DNA of 64,000 nt, from NCBI GenBank assembly GCA_018499985.2, contig JAHBAT020000001.1:1-64000 (forward strand), in the 5' to 3' direction. Positions 1 through 9,446 of this stretch are shown here, in pieces; the stretch's first letter is position 1, and each line of letters starts with the position of its first letter. A model generated the notes under the pieces. It was given only the letters and a program-made list of their open reading frames with translations. It did no database searches and was not told the origin of the DNA. Source of the DNA: Candidatus Moraniibacteriota bacterium. Its GTDB lineage: Bacteria > Patescibacteriota > Minisyncoccia > Moranbacterales > UBA1568. The position numbers and the translations under genes are program-made.

Positions 1-19
1 AGATGTGTATAAGAGACAG
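1..19 (+). other. Nextera (Tn5) transposase mosaic-end adapter sequence
   Basis: Exact AGATGTGTATAAGAGACAG at the first bases of the window. Confidence 0.97.
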
Positions 20-172
20 CCCAAAAATACCACTAAAAGAAGTAAGTATTTTATTTTTATTTTTGGCATTTTAAGCATAGAAAAACCTGTCCAATTTCTT
101 GTAACTACTCACTCATAATTATACCTTAAAAAAACGTATTTTCATACCCACTTTTGGCTCTACAAAAATTAA

Positions 173-200
173 AAACTCCTCATTGAGAGGAGTCTTAAAA
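173..200 (-). terminator. Putative Rho-independent terminator downstream of korB
   Basis: Hairpin actcctc-attg-agaggagt with flanking A/T tracts. Confidence 0.6.
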
Positions 201-223
201 AAACAAGAAATATTACTGTAATT

Positions 224-1084
224 TTAGCGATATGAGTTCATTAATTTTTGCAATGCTTCGTCATTGCGCTCATGTTTGAATAAGGGTTCTTTTTTAAGAT
301 TAAGACGTTCAGCATAATGAGATTTGCCAGTTTCTTGATAAATTACTCCTAGGGCCAGTCGAGAAGTATCAGAAACTACTTCCATAGCCTTATTTTTGTC
401 TTTCTTATCATGATTTTCATCAAGATAGTAAGTATTCTCCTTAAACCACTGGTAAGTATTTTGCTTATTATAGACCACACATGGCTGAAAGACGTCCACT
501 AAAGCATAGCCTTCATGCAGAATAGCCTGCTTTACTACTTCTTTTGCCTGCATAATATCCCCTGAAAATACCCTACCAACAAAGGTTGCCCCCAATGAAA
601 GCGCTGTTAATAAAGGATTAAATGGCTCCAGTACAACCCCCTCTGTCTGAATCGGGGTTTCCAATCCCTTCTCGGAAGTTGGTGAAGCTTGACCTTTTGT
701 AAGGCCATAAATCATATTGTCATGGACAATATTAGTGATATCTGGATTACGTCGAATAGTGTGCAAAAAATGATTTCCTCCCTCTCCGTATGTATCACCA
801 TCGCCTGATTCAGAAATAACTGTCATTTCTGGATAAGAAAGCTTAATGGCAGTAGCTACCGGCAAGGCTCGTCCATGCAAGCCATTGAAGTAATTGACCC
901 TCATATACTGAGGAGTCTTTGCTGCCTGACCAATTCCCGAGCAAAGTACGACTTGTTCCGGGGCTAAATCAAGCTCTGCTAAAGCCATTTTTACAATATT
1001 TAAAATGGGAAAATTACCACAACCAGGGCACCAAGCGATGTCTGTGTGTAGAGGTAAATCGTATTGCTTTTTATCAACAGCCAT
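224..1084 (-). CDS. korB: 2-oxoacid:ferredoxin oxidoreductase beta subunit (TPP-binding)
   Basis: HTDIAWCPGCGNFPIL and GDGDTYGEGGNHFLHTIRRN motifs of the PorB/KorB family. Confidence 0.9.
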   Translation of the reverse strand: MAVDKKQYDLPLHTDIAWCPGCGNFPILNIVKMALAELDLAPEQVVLCSGIGQAAKTPQYMRVNYFNGLHGRALPVATAIKLSYPEMTVISESGDGDTYGEGGNHFLHTIRRNPDITNIVHDNMIYGLTKGQASPTSEKGLETPIQTEGVVLEPFNPLLTALSLGATFVGRVFSGDIMQAKEVVKQAILHEGYALVDVFQPCVVYNKQNTYQWFKENTYYLDENHDKKDKNKAMEVVSDTSRLALGVIYQETGKSHYAERLNLKKEPLFKHERNDEALQKLMNSYR

Positions 1085-1093
1085 AAAATTTCA

Positions 1094-2800
1094 TTATGCA
1101 ATAATTTTATTCAGTCTTTCCACTACGTCTTCTACAGCAAAAGGAGCTCCGTCATACTGCAAGATTTTTTCATCAACAGTAACTCCGTATTCAAGCTGAA
1201 GTAATTGAGCGAATTGTCCGCCAGCATTATTCTCAAGTACCACAAGCTTCTTATTTTTTAGTAATTTTTCTACATTTGGCGCTAGAGGATACACCTGAGA
1301 AAAGTGCAATCCAACCAATGAAGCGCTCCCAATACTATCGAGTGCTTCTTCTACTACTCCTCGATTAGATCCCCAAGAAATCACTACTGTATCAGCTTCG
1401 GTAAATTTACCTATTTTTGTTGGAGGATAAGCTCTTTTTTTGATTTCTTCAGCTTTTTTTAGACGCTTATCTTGCATTTTTTGGCGCACCTCATGACTTT
1501 CTGTAATATGTGCCTCTTCATCATGCTCATCACTATCAACACCCACCAATCCTTCCCCAAAACCAGGGATCCCTCGTGGCGAAATACCATCCTTATTATA
1601 AGCATATCGCTTATAATCACTCTTCGTCTCTACAATAAAGTTTTTTATTTTTTGTACTTCTAAATCCTCTTTTGTTACCGTGCTAATAGCGTCAAGCAAA
1701 TACTGATCTGTCAAAATAAAGGTTGGGATTTGAAATTCATCAGCTATAGCAAAAGCTGCCTGAGCATGTCTAAAAATTTCTTCTAGATTTCCTGGGGCAA
1801 AAATTGCTCTTGGAAACTCCCCATGGCCAGCATATAAAGCGAGATTAAGATCTGCTTGTTCAGTTTTAGTCGGTAGTCCCGTAGCTGGTCCCGGACGTTG
1901 TCCGATATGAATCACAATCGGGGTCTCGATAATTCCCGCAAGACTCACACCCTCTGTCATAAGAGCAAACCCCCCACCTGATGTTGTAACCACTGCACGA
2001 GCACCAGCGTACCATGCGCCAAGACCCTGATTAATAGCTGCTATTTCATCTTCGGCCTGATCTACCACAATACCAAACTCCTTATGGTACTTAGCTAAAT
2101 ACGTAAGTAACACCGTACCTGGAGACATGGGATACGAGGAGATATAGTTACAGCCCGAAGCAATTACCCCCATACCTAAAGCATCTGATCCTTCCATAAG
2201 CAGCTCATCCTTTATACCCTTGTGACGTGTAAGATGAATTTCTATACCAGCGTCATACGCCAAGTGAGTACCATGATTGTAGCCAAGTGCTGCAGCCTGA
2301 ATATTTTTGGCTACCACTTCTTCTCCTTTGCGAGCAAATCGTTCCCGCAAAAAATCTTCAAAATCCGCTAAAGGAGCCTGCAGTAAGCCAAGAACTACCC
2401 CGACGGCAATAGTGCTGGCGAAAATAGGATTACCTAAATCATTGGTAAATTTTGTAAAAGGAATGTCAAAGCTATTATGTCCAGCTGGAGCTCCAATTTT
2501 AGAAAGCTCCCCAAAGATAAGTGTATTTTTACTTATTCTTTTTTCTAGATGTGGCACCACATCCTTATCAAGAGCTACCAAAAAATCTATATGCTTCACA
2601 TATGCTTGTCTTTTTTTATTTGTGATACGTATTTCTGTAGAGTTGCTACCCCCACGAATACGTGACATATATTCTTTGCAGGCAAAAACGTGATATCCTT
2701 CGCGCTTAAGCACAGCCACCAAAAGAGCCTCTACTGTTTGAATTCCTTGACCCGCAGATCCTCCTAAGACCAGCGATATGTCCCCCGCATATCTGTGCAT
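1094..2800 (-). CDS. korA: 2-oxoacid:ferredoxin oxidoreductase, fused gamma-alpha subunit
   Basis: N-terminal gamma domain (GGSAGQGIQT) followed by alpha pyrimidine-binding domain (YPMSPGT, TTSGGGFALMTE). Confidence 0.9.
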   Translation of the reverse strand: MHRYAGDISLVLGGSAGQGIQTVEALLVAVLKREGYHVFACKEYMSRIRGGSNSTEIRITNKKRQAYVKHIDFLVALDKDVVPHLEKRISKNTLIFGELSKIGAPAGHNSFDIPFTKFTNDLGNPIFASTIAVGVVLGLLQAPLADFEDFLRERFARKGEEVVAKNIQAAALGYNHGTHLAYDAGIEIHLTRHKGIKDELLMEGSDALGMGVIASGCNYISSYPMSPGTVLLTYLAKYHKEFGIVVDQAEDEIAAINQGLGAWYAGARAVVTTSGGGFALMTEGVSLAGIIETPIVIHIGQRPGPATGLPTKTEQADLNLALYAGHGEFPRAIFAPGNLEEIFRHAQAAFAIADEFQIPTFILTDQYLLDAISTVTKEDLEVQKIKNFIVETKSDYKRYAYNKDGISPRGIPGFGEGLVGVDSDEHDEEAHITESHEVRQKMQDKRLKKAEEIKKRAYPPTKIGKFTEADTVVISWGSNRGVVEEALDSIGSASLVGLHFSQVYPLAPNVEKLLKNKKLVVLENNAGGQFAQLLQLEYGVTVDEKILQYDGAPFAVEDVVERLNKIIA

Positions 2801-2885
2801 ATTTATATTTGTTTTGAGGCAAGTGAAACAAAAAAGTTTTTGTTTCTTTATCTTCTTTAGTATAGCGCAAAAACAGAAACAAAAA

Positions 2886-2912
2886 AACCAGCTTTCTCAT
2901 GCTGGTCTTTTT
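2886..2912 (-). terminator. Putative terminator downstream of xseB
   Basis: accagc-tttctcat-gctggt hairpin, T-rich on minus strand. Confidence 0.6.
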
Positions 2913-2918
2913 CAATAA

Positions 2919-3119
2919 CTACTCTTGCTCCAATTCTTTTTTGACTATCTCAAATTCATTCTCAATTTCTTGTAATCTCTCACGACTTTCTTTGATAAGC
3001 TTCGTCCCCTCTTTCATTTTATCCAAACCCATCTCTATATCCACTTCTTCCTGATTATCAAACCAACTAATAATCTCTTGAATTTTTTCAAGAGAATCTG
3101 CAAGTGTTTTCTTTGCCAT
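2919..3119 (-). CDS. xseB: Exodeoxyribonuclease VII small subunit
   Basis: 66 aa, typical XseB coiled sequence, adjacent to xseA. Confidence 0.85.
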   Translation of the reverse strand: MAKKTLADSLEKIQEIISWFDNQEEVDIEMGLDKMKEGTKLIKESRERLQEIENEFEIVKKELEQE

Positions 3120-3123
3120 ATAC

Positions 3124-4635
3124 CTACTTATTAATTTTTTTTACCAAAGCTTCAAACCCCCCCTTGCCAAGCTGCACACTCAGTATATCACCCGGTACAA
3201 TTTTTGAAGCATCTTTGATAAGTGCTGTTCCCTTTTTCACAAGTCCATATCCCAACTGAAGCACTCGCCTTGGATCGTATATCTTCAATTGCTCTTCATA
3301 TACCAAAATGCTCCTTTTTGCCCTGTTAAATACCTCAATAAAGCCACTTTTCAAAACCTCTCTTCTTAGGGAATTTTCCTTCTTCTTACGATTAATCTCC
3401 TCTTCAAAGCGCCGTATCTGCACAAAAAATGCCTGTTCTATTCGCAAATTTTTTCTTTGAATCAATCGTAGAACCTCAAGCAAGACACTTGTACCCGTAT
3501 TCAAAAACTGCTTCTTCTGATAAAGTATCTGTTCAAAAATACGTGGCAGTTTCAAGCTAAGATTTTTAATGGCCTGCCTTCCTTCTGTCCATTGAGTGGT
3601 CAATTCCTTAGCTGTAGCAGTGGGCGTAGACACCATTTTATCTGCCACTAAAGCAGCTAGTGTAATATCTTTTTCATGACCCACCCCAAGTAACGTTGGG
3701 ATAGGAAATGAAGCAACCTCTTTTACAAGTGCTTCATTGTTAAAGGCCTGCAAACTCTCAAGACTTCCCCCTCCCCGCACCATTACCAATACATCGTATC
3801 GGTCAGCTTGAGCACGAAAGTACTTCAAAGCTTTGAGTATTTCAAAAACAGCCTTCTTACCCTCAACTGCCGTTGGATAAAAGTCAATTTTAAGGCCAAA
3901 ATTTCCAAGATTCATCTTGAAATCATCGATGGCGGCCCCCTGTGCTGAAGTAACAAGAGCTATACGCTCTGGATATTTTGGTAGATCTGTTTTACTTTCT
4001 TCTGACATGAGACCCTCTTCTTGTAGCTTACGATACAATTCATCATAAGCTTTTTTTAACATACCCTCACCAGCCAACTCTATGAGCCCCACCTTTAGAC
4101 TTAATCTTCCGTTTGGCTTGTATATTTCTGGCGCTCCTTCAACAACAATTTGATCTCCTATTTGTATCTCCACTCCAGATATCTGATACGCAAAACGAAA
4201 AATGAGGCACGGAAGCATACTCCCATCAAACATATCTTTAAGCGTAAAATAAACCACTCTTTCACGCACATCTACACTCGTGACTTCACCGGTAATGCGG
4301 GCAGCCATTCCAGAGAGTTCCATATTTAAGCTATCCAAAAACTGACTGACTGTTAATGGATTATGGCTTGTTTCTTCGTACTGCTCCTCTAGTTCACTGT
4401 CTACTTTTTCTACCGAAGACTCCTTTACGGATTCAATAATGGCCAAAATAGCCTTACCATATTTCTGGTATTTTTTTTCTTTGATGCCTTTAATCAAAAG
4501 AATTTCCTCTTTTGATTCAGGCCGAGCTTCCACTAGAGCATCCAAGGTTGCCTTAGAAAGGATCTTATACGATTCGATTCCTTCTCGCCTTGCCTGCTCT
4601 TCTCGCCATTCTCGTAATTTACTTTGTAGCAACAT
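3124..4635 (-). CDS. xseA: Exodeoxyribonuclease VII large subunit with N-terminal HRDC-like domain
   Basis: XseA core (VTSAQGAAIDDF, RGGGSLESLQAFN, GVGHEKDITL); N-terminal ~70 aa resemble HRDC. Confidence 0.9.
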   Translation of the reverse strand: MLLQSKLREWREEQARREGIESYKILSKATLDALVEARPESKEEILLIKGIKEKKYQKYGKAILAIIESVKESSVEKVDSELEEQYEETSHNPLTVSQFLDSLNMELSGMAARITGEVTSVDVRERVVYFTLKDMFDGSMLPCLIFRFAYQISGVEIQIGDQIVVEGAPEIYKPNGRLSLKVGLIELAGEGMLKKAYDELYRKLQEEGLMSEESKTDLPKYPERIALVTSAQGAAIDDFKMNLGNFGLKIDFYPTAVEGKKAVFEILKALKYFRAQADRYDVLVMVRGGGSLESLQAFNNEALVKEVASFPIPTLLGVGHEKDITLAALVADKMVSTPTATAKELTTQWTEGRQAIKNLSLKLPRIFEQILYQKKQFLNTGTSVLLEVLRLIQRKNLRIEQAFFVQIRRFEEEINRKKKENSLRREVLKSGFIEVFNRAKRSILVYEEQLKIYDPRRVLQLGYGLVKKGTALIKDASKIVPGDILSVQLGKGGFEALVKKINK

Positions 4636-4644
4636 ACAGATACA

Positions 4645-4668
4645 AAAAGCCCGCTCAAGCGGGCTTTT
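4645..4668 (-). terminator. Putative bidirectional terminator
   Basis: aaaagcccgctcaagcgggctttt perfect hairpin. Confidence 0.75.
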
Positions 4669-4698
4669 AAAGGATTATCTCAATCTATCTTTGGCCCT

Positions 4699-5526
4699 TT
4701 ACTTGCTATACTTATTGATTGCTTCTTGAAAACCAGCGAGTGGCAAGGCTCCTACCACCACTTCTCCTGTTACCGTTCCATCTTCAGCAAGAGTTCCAAT
4801 AACAAAACTTGGAGTACCCGTGATACCAGCCTTGGTACCATCTGCAATATCTTTAGCTATCTCTTCCTTAGTAGATGCTTCTTCAGAACAAGCAAGTGCC
4901 TTAGTAGTATCAACACCTGCTGCCTTAAGAAGTTCCATCATTTTTCCTTGAGGAAGACCTTTTCCATTTGCTTGAGTAGCTCCGTACACAGCCTTTGTAA
5001 AGCTAAAATAGGCAGCATCTCCCTTCTGATCACGAACACACTCTGCTACAGCAGCTTCTTCGGTAGCCTTGGGATCATGGAATGATAGAGGAAAATCACG
5101 AGCTACAATTACTGCCTTACCTGTTTCAACATACTCTTTTACGAGCTGGTCATAAGTTTCTTGGTGAAAACGTTTGCAAAAAGGACACTCAAGGTCACTA
5201 AACTCAATTATAGCTACCTTAGCCTTTTTCTTATCACCCATGACAGGATCATCATCCAGAGAAACAGTCACTGGGCCACTTTCAGCCTCTTTTGCCATTT
5301 TATCATCTGCCTGCTGCGCTGGCTTTGCATTGGCACCTCCCTGAATCTTATCGCTCTTCATTGGTATCCAGTAACTACTGGCAATCAAAATAGCTCCTAC
5401 AAGTAGTGCTCCTGCAATCAAAAGCGCATCTGAACTCAAGGCATCCTTCTTAAGCCACTGACACTTTTTCTTTGTTACAACTACCGACTCTTCTGTTTTT
5501 TCACTTTCATTGAGAGTTTCTTCCAT
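4699..5526 (-). CDS. Membrane-anchored DsbA/thioredoxin-fold oxidoreductase
   Basis: N-terminal TM, CPFC active site (DLECPFCKRFHQET), TPSFVIG cis-Pro motif. Confidence 0.88.
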   Translation of the reverse strand: MEETLNESEKTEESVVVTKKKCQWLKKDALSSDALLIAGALLVGAILIASSYWIPMKSDKIQGGANAKPAQQADDKMAKEAESGPVTVSLDDDPVMGDKKKAKVAIIEFSDLECPFCKRFHQETYDQLVKEYVETGKAVIVARDFPLSFHDPKATEEAAVAECVRDQKGDAAYFSFTKAVYGATQANGKGLPQGKMMELLKAAGVDTTKALACSEEASTKEEIAKDIADGTKAGITGTPSFVIGTLAEDGTVTGEVVVGALPLAGFQEAINKYSK

Positions 5527-5575
5527 AAAAATACTTCATTAAAACTTTATAGCTCTATTATATCACAATCCCCTC

Positions 5576-6298
5576 TTAAGCGATTTTTTCAGCCTTATAC
5601 CGAGCATGAAAACTCTCCACGTACTCTATAGCCCATCGGAGAGGTGCGAGAAAGTTTTTCCATGCCAAAAGCTTAAGGAAGATATAGCTTCCAATGAGAA
5701 TTCCCGACTGAATAAGAGCAAACCAGAGCTGACTATCTGTATTTACTTTAATGAAAAAGCGGTGCAAAATAGCGAACACAAACATAGCATAAACCGTTCT
5801 ATGAAGCCATTTCCACTTCTTACCTCCCAGATACTTCTGCGCTAAATTATTAGAAGTAAACAAAAGAGGTAGGGTAAGAAAAAAGGCTACCATACCAAAG
5901 AAAAATCCATTCTGCCACTGACTGAGATTTGGCAGTATATATCCTTGAAACCAAAGAGGGTCAATCATATAACCCACTCCATGTACTATTGCAAGATACC
6001 CCATAAGAATACCAAGTTCCCGTCTTATAGCCATAAGAAGAGTAAGAAACCGAACACGCACAATACGTGAAGCTGGGCTCAAAAAAAGAATCACTATGAG
6101 AAGGTTGCCAGAGAGCTCACCAAACTCTTTTCTTAGGTCTGGAAAGAAAAAACCAAAAAGACTCAGGTGAGCAATTACTAAAATACCTTGCTTAATCTGC
6201 TGTATATTGCGAGCAAAGGCATTCGTAACTCCATCATGTATACGAAATACCAGGAAGAGAAGTGTTTTCATAAAAAGCTTATTGGTATTTATAATCAA
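5576..6298 (-). CDS. Ferric reductase-like transmembrane domain protein
   Basis: Multiple TM helices, conserved His in helices, WKWLHRTVYAMFVFAILHRF (MsrQ/FRE-like). Confidence 0.7.
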   Translation of the reverse strand: MIINTNKLFMKTLLFLVFRIHDGVTNAFARNIQQIKQGILVIAHLSLFGFFFPDLRKEFGELSGNLLIVILFLSPASRIVRVRFLTLLMAIRRELGILMGYLAIVHGVGYMIDPLWFQGYILPNLSQWQNGFFFGMVAFFLTLPLLFTSNNLAQKYLGGKKWKWLHRTVYAMFVFAILHRFFIKVNTDSQLWFALIQSGILIGSYIFLKLLAWKNFLAPLRWAIEYVESFHARYKAEKIA

Positions 6299-6384
6299 AG
6301 ACTCCCTTGTAAGGCAGTTTTCACTTCTTGATTATAGCATGAGAATAGTCAGAAATTATGGTATGATATGAGTAATAGAAAAAT

Positions 6385-7728
6385 ATGGAAACTTTGCAAA
6401 ATACCGAACCAATCATCCGGGTAGATAAACTACGTATTGTCTACAACCAGGGAAAATCAAATGAAATGCGTGCCCTCGAAGAAACGAGTGTGGAAATCTA
6501 TCCGCATGAGTACGTTATTATCTTTGGTCCTTCTGGTTGCGGAAAATCCACGCTCCTTTACTCTATCTCAGGTCTTCAGTCAGCTACCTACGGATCTGTT
6601 TATGTCGGAGGGAAAGAACTTGGGAAAATGACCCAGGCCGAGCAGGTGTATTTTCACCAATCCAGCATTGGGATGGTTTTTCAGGCTTTTTATCTTATCT
6701 CTTCACTTACCATCCTCGACAATGTAGTTCTTCCAAAAGTTTTCCGCGGAGAAGACCCGAAAACCCGCAAGGAGGTAGGCCAAACTCTTCTTCGTCGCTT
6801 TGGTATCGCAGCCCAAGGAAATAAATTTCCAAATGAACTTTCTGGTGGACAGAAACAGCGTGTAGCTATTGCTCGCTCACTCGTAAATGATCCAGAAATC
6901 ATTCTTGCCGACGAACCAGTAGGTAACCTAGATAGTGAAAGTGCCGAAAACGTGCTTGCTATTCTCAAAGATCTCAATGAAGTCGACAAAAAAACTATCA
7001 TCATGGTGACTCACAACCCAGAACACCTTGCCTATGCTGACCGTGTTATTTTTATGAAGGATGGTCGTGTTGTCAAAGAAGAAATTAATCGCGATAAACG
7101 CCCTTCCACAGCAGCTGCTTCAAAAACTACAAAGCCTGAAGAAAAATTTGCAGACAAAAACTCTCCAGAAGCCCTTGAACTTCAGATGCTCATGGAGTCA
7201 TTCAAAAACCTTCTTCCAAAGCAGGTAGATATTCTTCTTATTCCTTTCAAGGCCAAGCAACTCCTAGCTCATATCATCTCTGAAATGAATGACGAGCAAA
7301 TCTCTATGGCAGAAGCCTTTCTCAAAGAACGCCTCTTCAATAATATTGATGCCAAAAAACTTGCTCAAAGTCTTGATACTAGCCTTGAAGAGGGTGGTGG
7401 TGGCTGGAATAGTCTTCGAGCTCAATCCTTCACAAAACGAGCTGAGGCTATTATTGAGCAAGCTCGTATCACTAAAGAAAGTCCTCAGAAAGGCCTTCGT
7501 ACCCTTGCTGAATACCTCGTAGAAAACTTTCATATCAAGTTTACTCAAGAATCATGGCCTCGTTTTGTAGAACTGCTCAAACTTCGTATTGAAAATAAAA
7601 TGGGTCAACTCGAACTTCTCCGCAACCTTGATGCACCGGTCAAAAAAGGTGGCGTAGGACTAAATCGTATTACTGCCGAAAAAATAGTCCGAGAAATCGA
7701 AATAATTATGCTTCTAAAATACAGCTAG
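6385..7728 (+). CDS. ABC transporter ATP-binding protein (MacB/LolD-like) with ~200-aa C-terminal extension
   Basis: Walker [10 protein letters not shown], signature [14 protein letters not shown], Walker [13 protein letters not shown]. Confidence 0.92.
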   Translation: METLQNTEPIIRVDKLRIVYNQGKSNEMRALEETSVEIYPHEYVIIFGPSGCGKSTLLYSISGLQSATYGSVYVGGKELGKMTQAEQVYFHQSSIGMVFQAFYLISSLTILDNVVLPKVFRGEDPKTRKEVGQTLLRRFGIAAQGNKFPNELSGGQKQRVAIARSLVNDPEIILADEPVGNLDSESAENVLAILKDLNEVDKKTIIMVTHNPEHLAYADRVIFMKDGRVVKEEINRDKRPSTAAASKTTKPEEKFADKNSPEALELQMLMESFKNLLPKQVDILLIPFKAKQLLAHIISEMNDEQISMAEAFLKERLFNNIDAKKLAQSLDTSLEEGGGGWNSLRAQSFTKRAEAIIEQARITKESPQKGLRTLAEYLVENFHIKFTQESWPRFVELLKLRIENKMGQLELLRNLDAPVKKGGVGLNRITAEKIVREIEIIMLLKYS

Positions 7729-7729
7729 T

Positions 7730-8920
7730 ATGCGCGTCTGGGATATCACCAAACTTTCACTTCGTATGTTTAAAGCGCACACTATGCGTACGCTTTTGAC
7801 AGTGCTCGGTATGAGCGTGGGTATTTCTGCTATTATGTTTCTCGTTTCTTTTGGATACGGTCTTCAAAGAACCTTGCTTGAAAAAATTACCACTTCTGAT
7901 GCTTTGGCAAGTATCGATGTATCTGTCGGTAAAGAAGGTGGTCAAAAAAAACTTGACCAGGAAGCTATTGATACTCTCAAAACCATTCCCAATGTAAGTG
8001 ATGTTGTACCTGTCCTTGAAGTACCTGGTCAAGGAAAATTTCCCACCTTAAACCTTGACGTCAACGTCGTAAGCTCTCAAGTTGGCTTTCTTAAAGGTGA
8101 AGGCCTAAAAATTGTCGAGGGTCGTTTCTTTGATAAAAATGAAACTACAGGACTTGTTATTTCAGAAGGTGTCGCCAAAATTTTTACAGATCCCTACGCC
8201 GACCTCATTGGCCAAACCGTCACCCTGACCCTTTTCCCTGCGAGTGAAGTCCCCGGCAAGAGCCTCACCTACAATCCACCTGCTAACTACCAAATTGTCG
8301 GTATTGTCGCCGGAGAAAACAACTCCGTCTACACATCACTAAGCTCTCTTACCAACTTCCCTCTCGTAAGTTATTCAAAGGTAAAGGTGAAGGGTACGAG
8401 TGCGGATGTTATTGATCCTATGCGTCTACAAATTGAAGAAAAGGGCTTTGTAGCTTCTTCTATTTCTGAGACGATTGATCAAGCCAACAAAGTTTTCCGG
8501 GCTGTTCAGATAGTGCTCATGGTTTTTGGTATGATTGCTCTCGTTGTTTCTGCTATTGGTATGTTTAACACCATGACCATTACGCTTCTCGAACGTACAG
8601 AAGAAATTGGTATTATGAAGTCTATTGGAGCCTCTCGAAGCAATATTTCTGTCATGTTTGTCATGGAATCAACACTTATGGGATTTCTTGGTGCTACTGG
8701 TGGAGTACTGATTGGATTTATAGAGGGACAAATTATCAACTTCCTCCTTAATATAGTAGCTACACGCTTTGGAGGTACAGCGGTAAATCTTTTTTACAGC
8801 CCTCTTTGGTTTGTTTCTGCTATTGTCATCTTTGGTGCCTTTGTTGGATTTAGCACCGGAGTTTTCCCTGCTAGAAAAGCTTCAAAGATTGACGCCTTGG
8901 ATGCTCTTCGTTACAAGTAA
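7730..8920 (+). CDS. ABC transporter permease, MacB/FtsX type
   Basis: N-terminal TM plus MacB-like periplasmic domain, C-terminal FtsX region (ERTEEIGIMKSIGASRSNI). Confidence 0.9.
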   Translation: MRVWDITKLSLRMFKAHTMRTLLTVLGMSVGISAIMFLVSFGYGLQRTLLEKITTSDALASIDVSVGKEGGQKKLDQEAIDTLKTIPNVSDVVPVLEVPGQGKFPTLNLDVNVVSSQVGFLKGEGLKIVEGRFFDKNETTGLVISEGVAKIFTDPYADLIGQTVTLTLFPASEVPGKSLTYNPPANYQIVGIVAGENNSVYTSLSSLTNFPLVSYSKVKVKGTSADVIDPMRLQIEEKGFVASSISETIDQANKVFRAVQIVLMVFGMIALVVSAIGMFNTMTITLLERTEEIGIMKSIGASRSNISVMFVMESTLMGFLGATGGVLIGFIEGQIINFLLNIVATRFGGTAVNLFYSPLWFVSAIVIFGAFVGFSTGVFPARKASKIDALDALRYK

Positions 8921-8940
8921 AACCCCTTCTTATTTCTTAA

Positions 8941-8970
8941 AAAAAACTCCCCTTATCAGGGGAGTTTTTT
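8941..8970. terminator. Bidirectional terminator between convergent genes
   Basis: aaaaaactccccttatcaggggagtttttt. Confidence 0.8.
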
Positions 8971-8993
8971 GATTCTCTTTAACTTACTTCTTT

Positions 8994-9443
8994 TTAAAGT
9001 GGATTGACATCAATCTTTACTGCTCGTGCCGTGCCATTGTAGTTTCCTTCAGAACGCATACTCTCCGTTTCCGCTCTCCAATTTGAATCAGAACAACCCG
9101 TGATATTTGTACCATTGTGCCTAGTAAAAGTCACTCGATATGCACCGTTATTAATAGAGCCATTGATACCCGCTACGCCATTTACAACACTGCAAGAGTC
9201 TCCGTTTGAGGCAAGACAGTCTAGTCTTTGGCCATTACAACTTCCTTTATAAGTTCTCTCCAGTATTTTTTCTAAGCCACTATCGGCAATCTGAAAAGCT
9301 ACTATGGAACGACTGACGGCATTGACACTCCTTTTCTCAGAGATACTCACGGCTGCCAATGACAATGATGCCACAAGCAGCAAAGAAAGAATAATCAATG
9401 TAAAAACCAGAACGGATCCTTTTTGTTTTTTATTGAATAACAT
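8994..9443 (-). CDS. PilX-like pilus-assembly/minor pilin protein
   Basis: KQKGSVLVFTLIILSLLLVASLSLAAVSISEKR N-terminus typical of PilX_N. Confidence 0.65.
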   Translation of the reverse strand: MLFNKKQKGSVLVFTLIILSLLLVASLSLAAVSISEKRSVNAVSRSIVAFQIADSGLEKILERTYKGSCNGQRLDCLASNGDSCSVVNGVAGINGSINNGAYRVTFTRHNGTNITGCSDSNWRAETESMRSEGNYNGTARAVKIDVNPL

Positions 9444-9446
9444 ACT

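Noticed and set aside
2706-2915. 69-aa ORF upstream of korA
   Set aside because: Overlaps the korA 5' end and the xseB terminator in another frame; no coding support.
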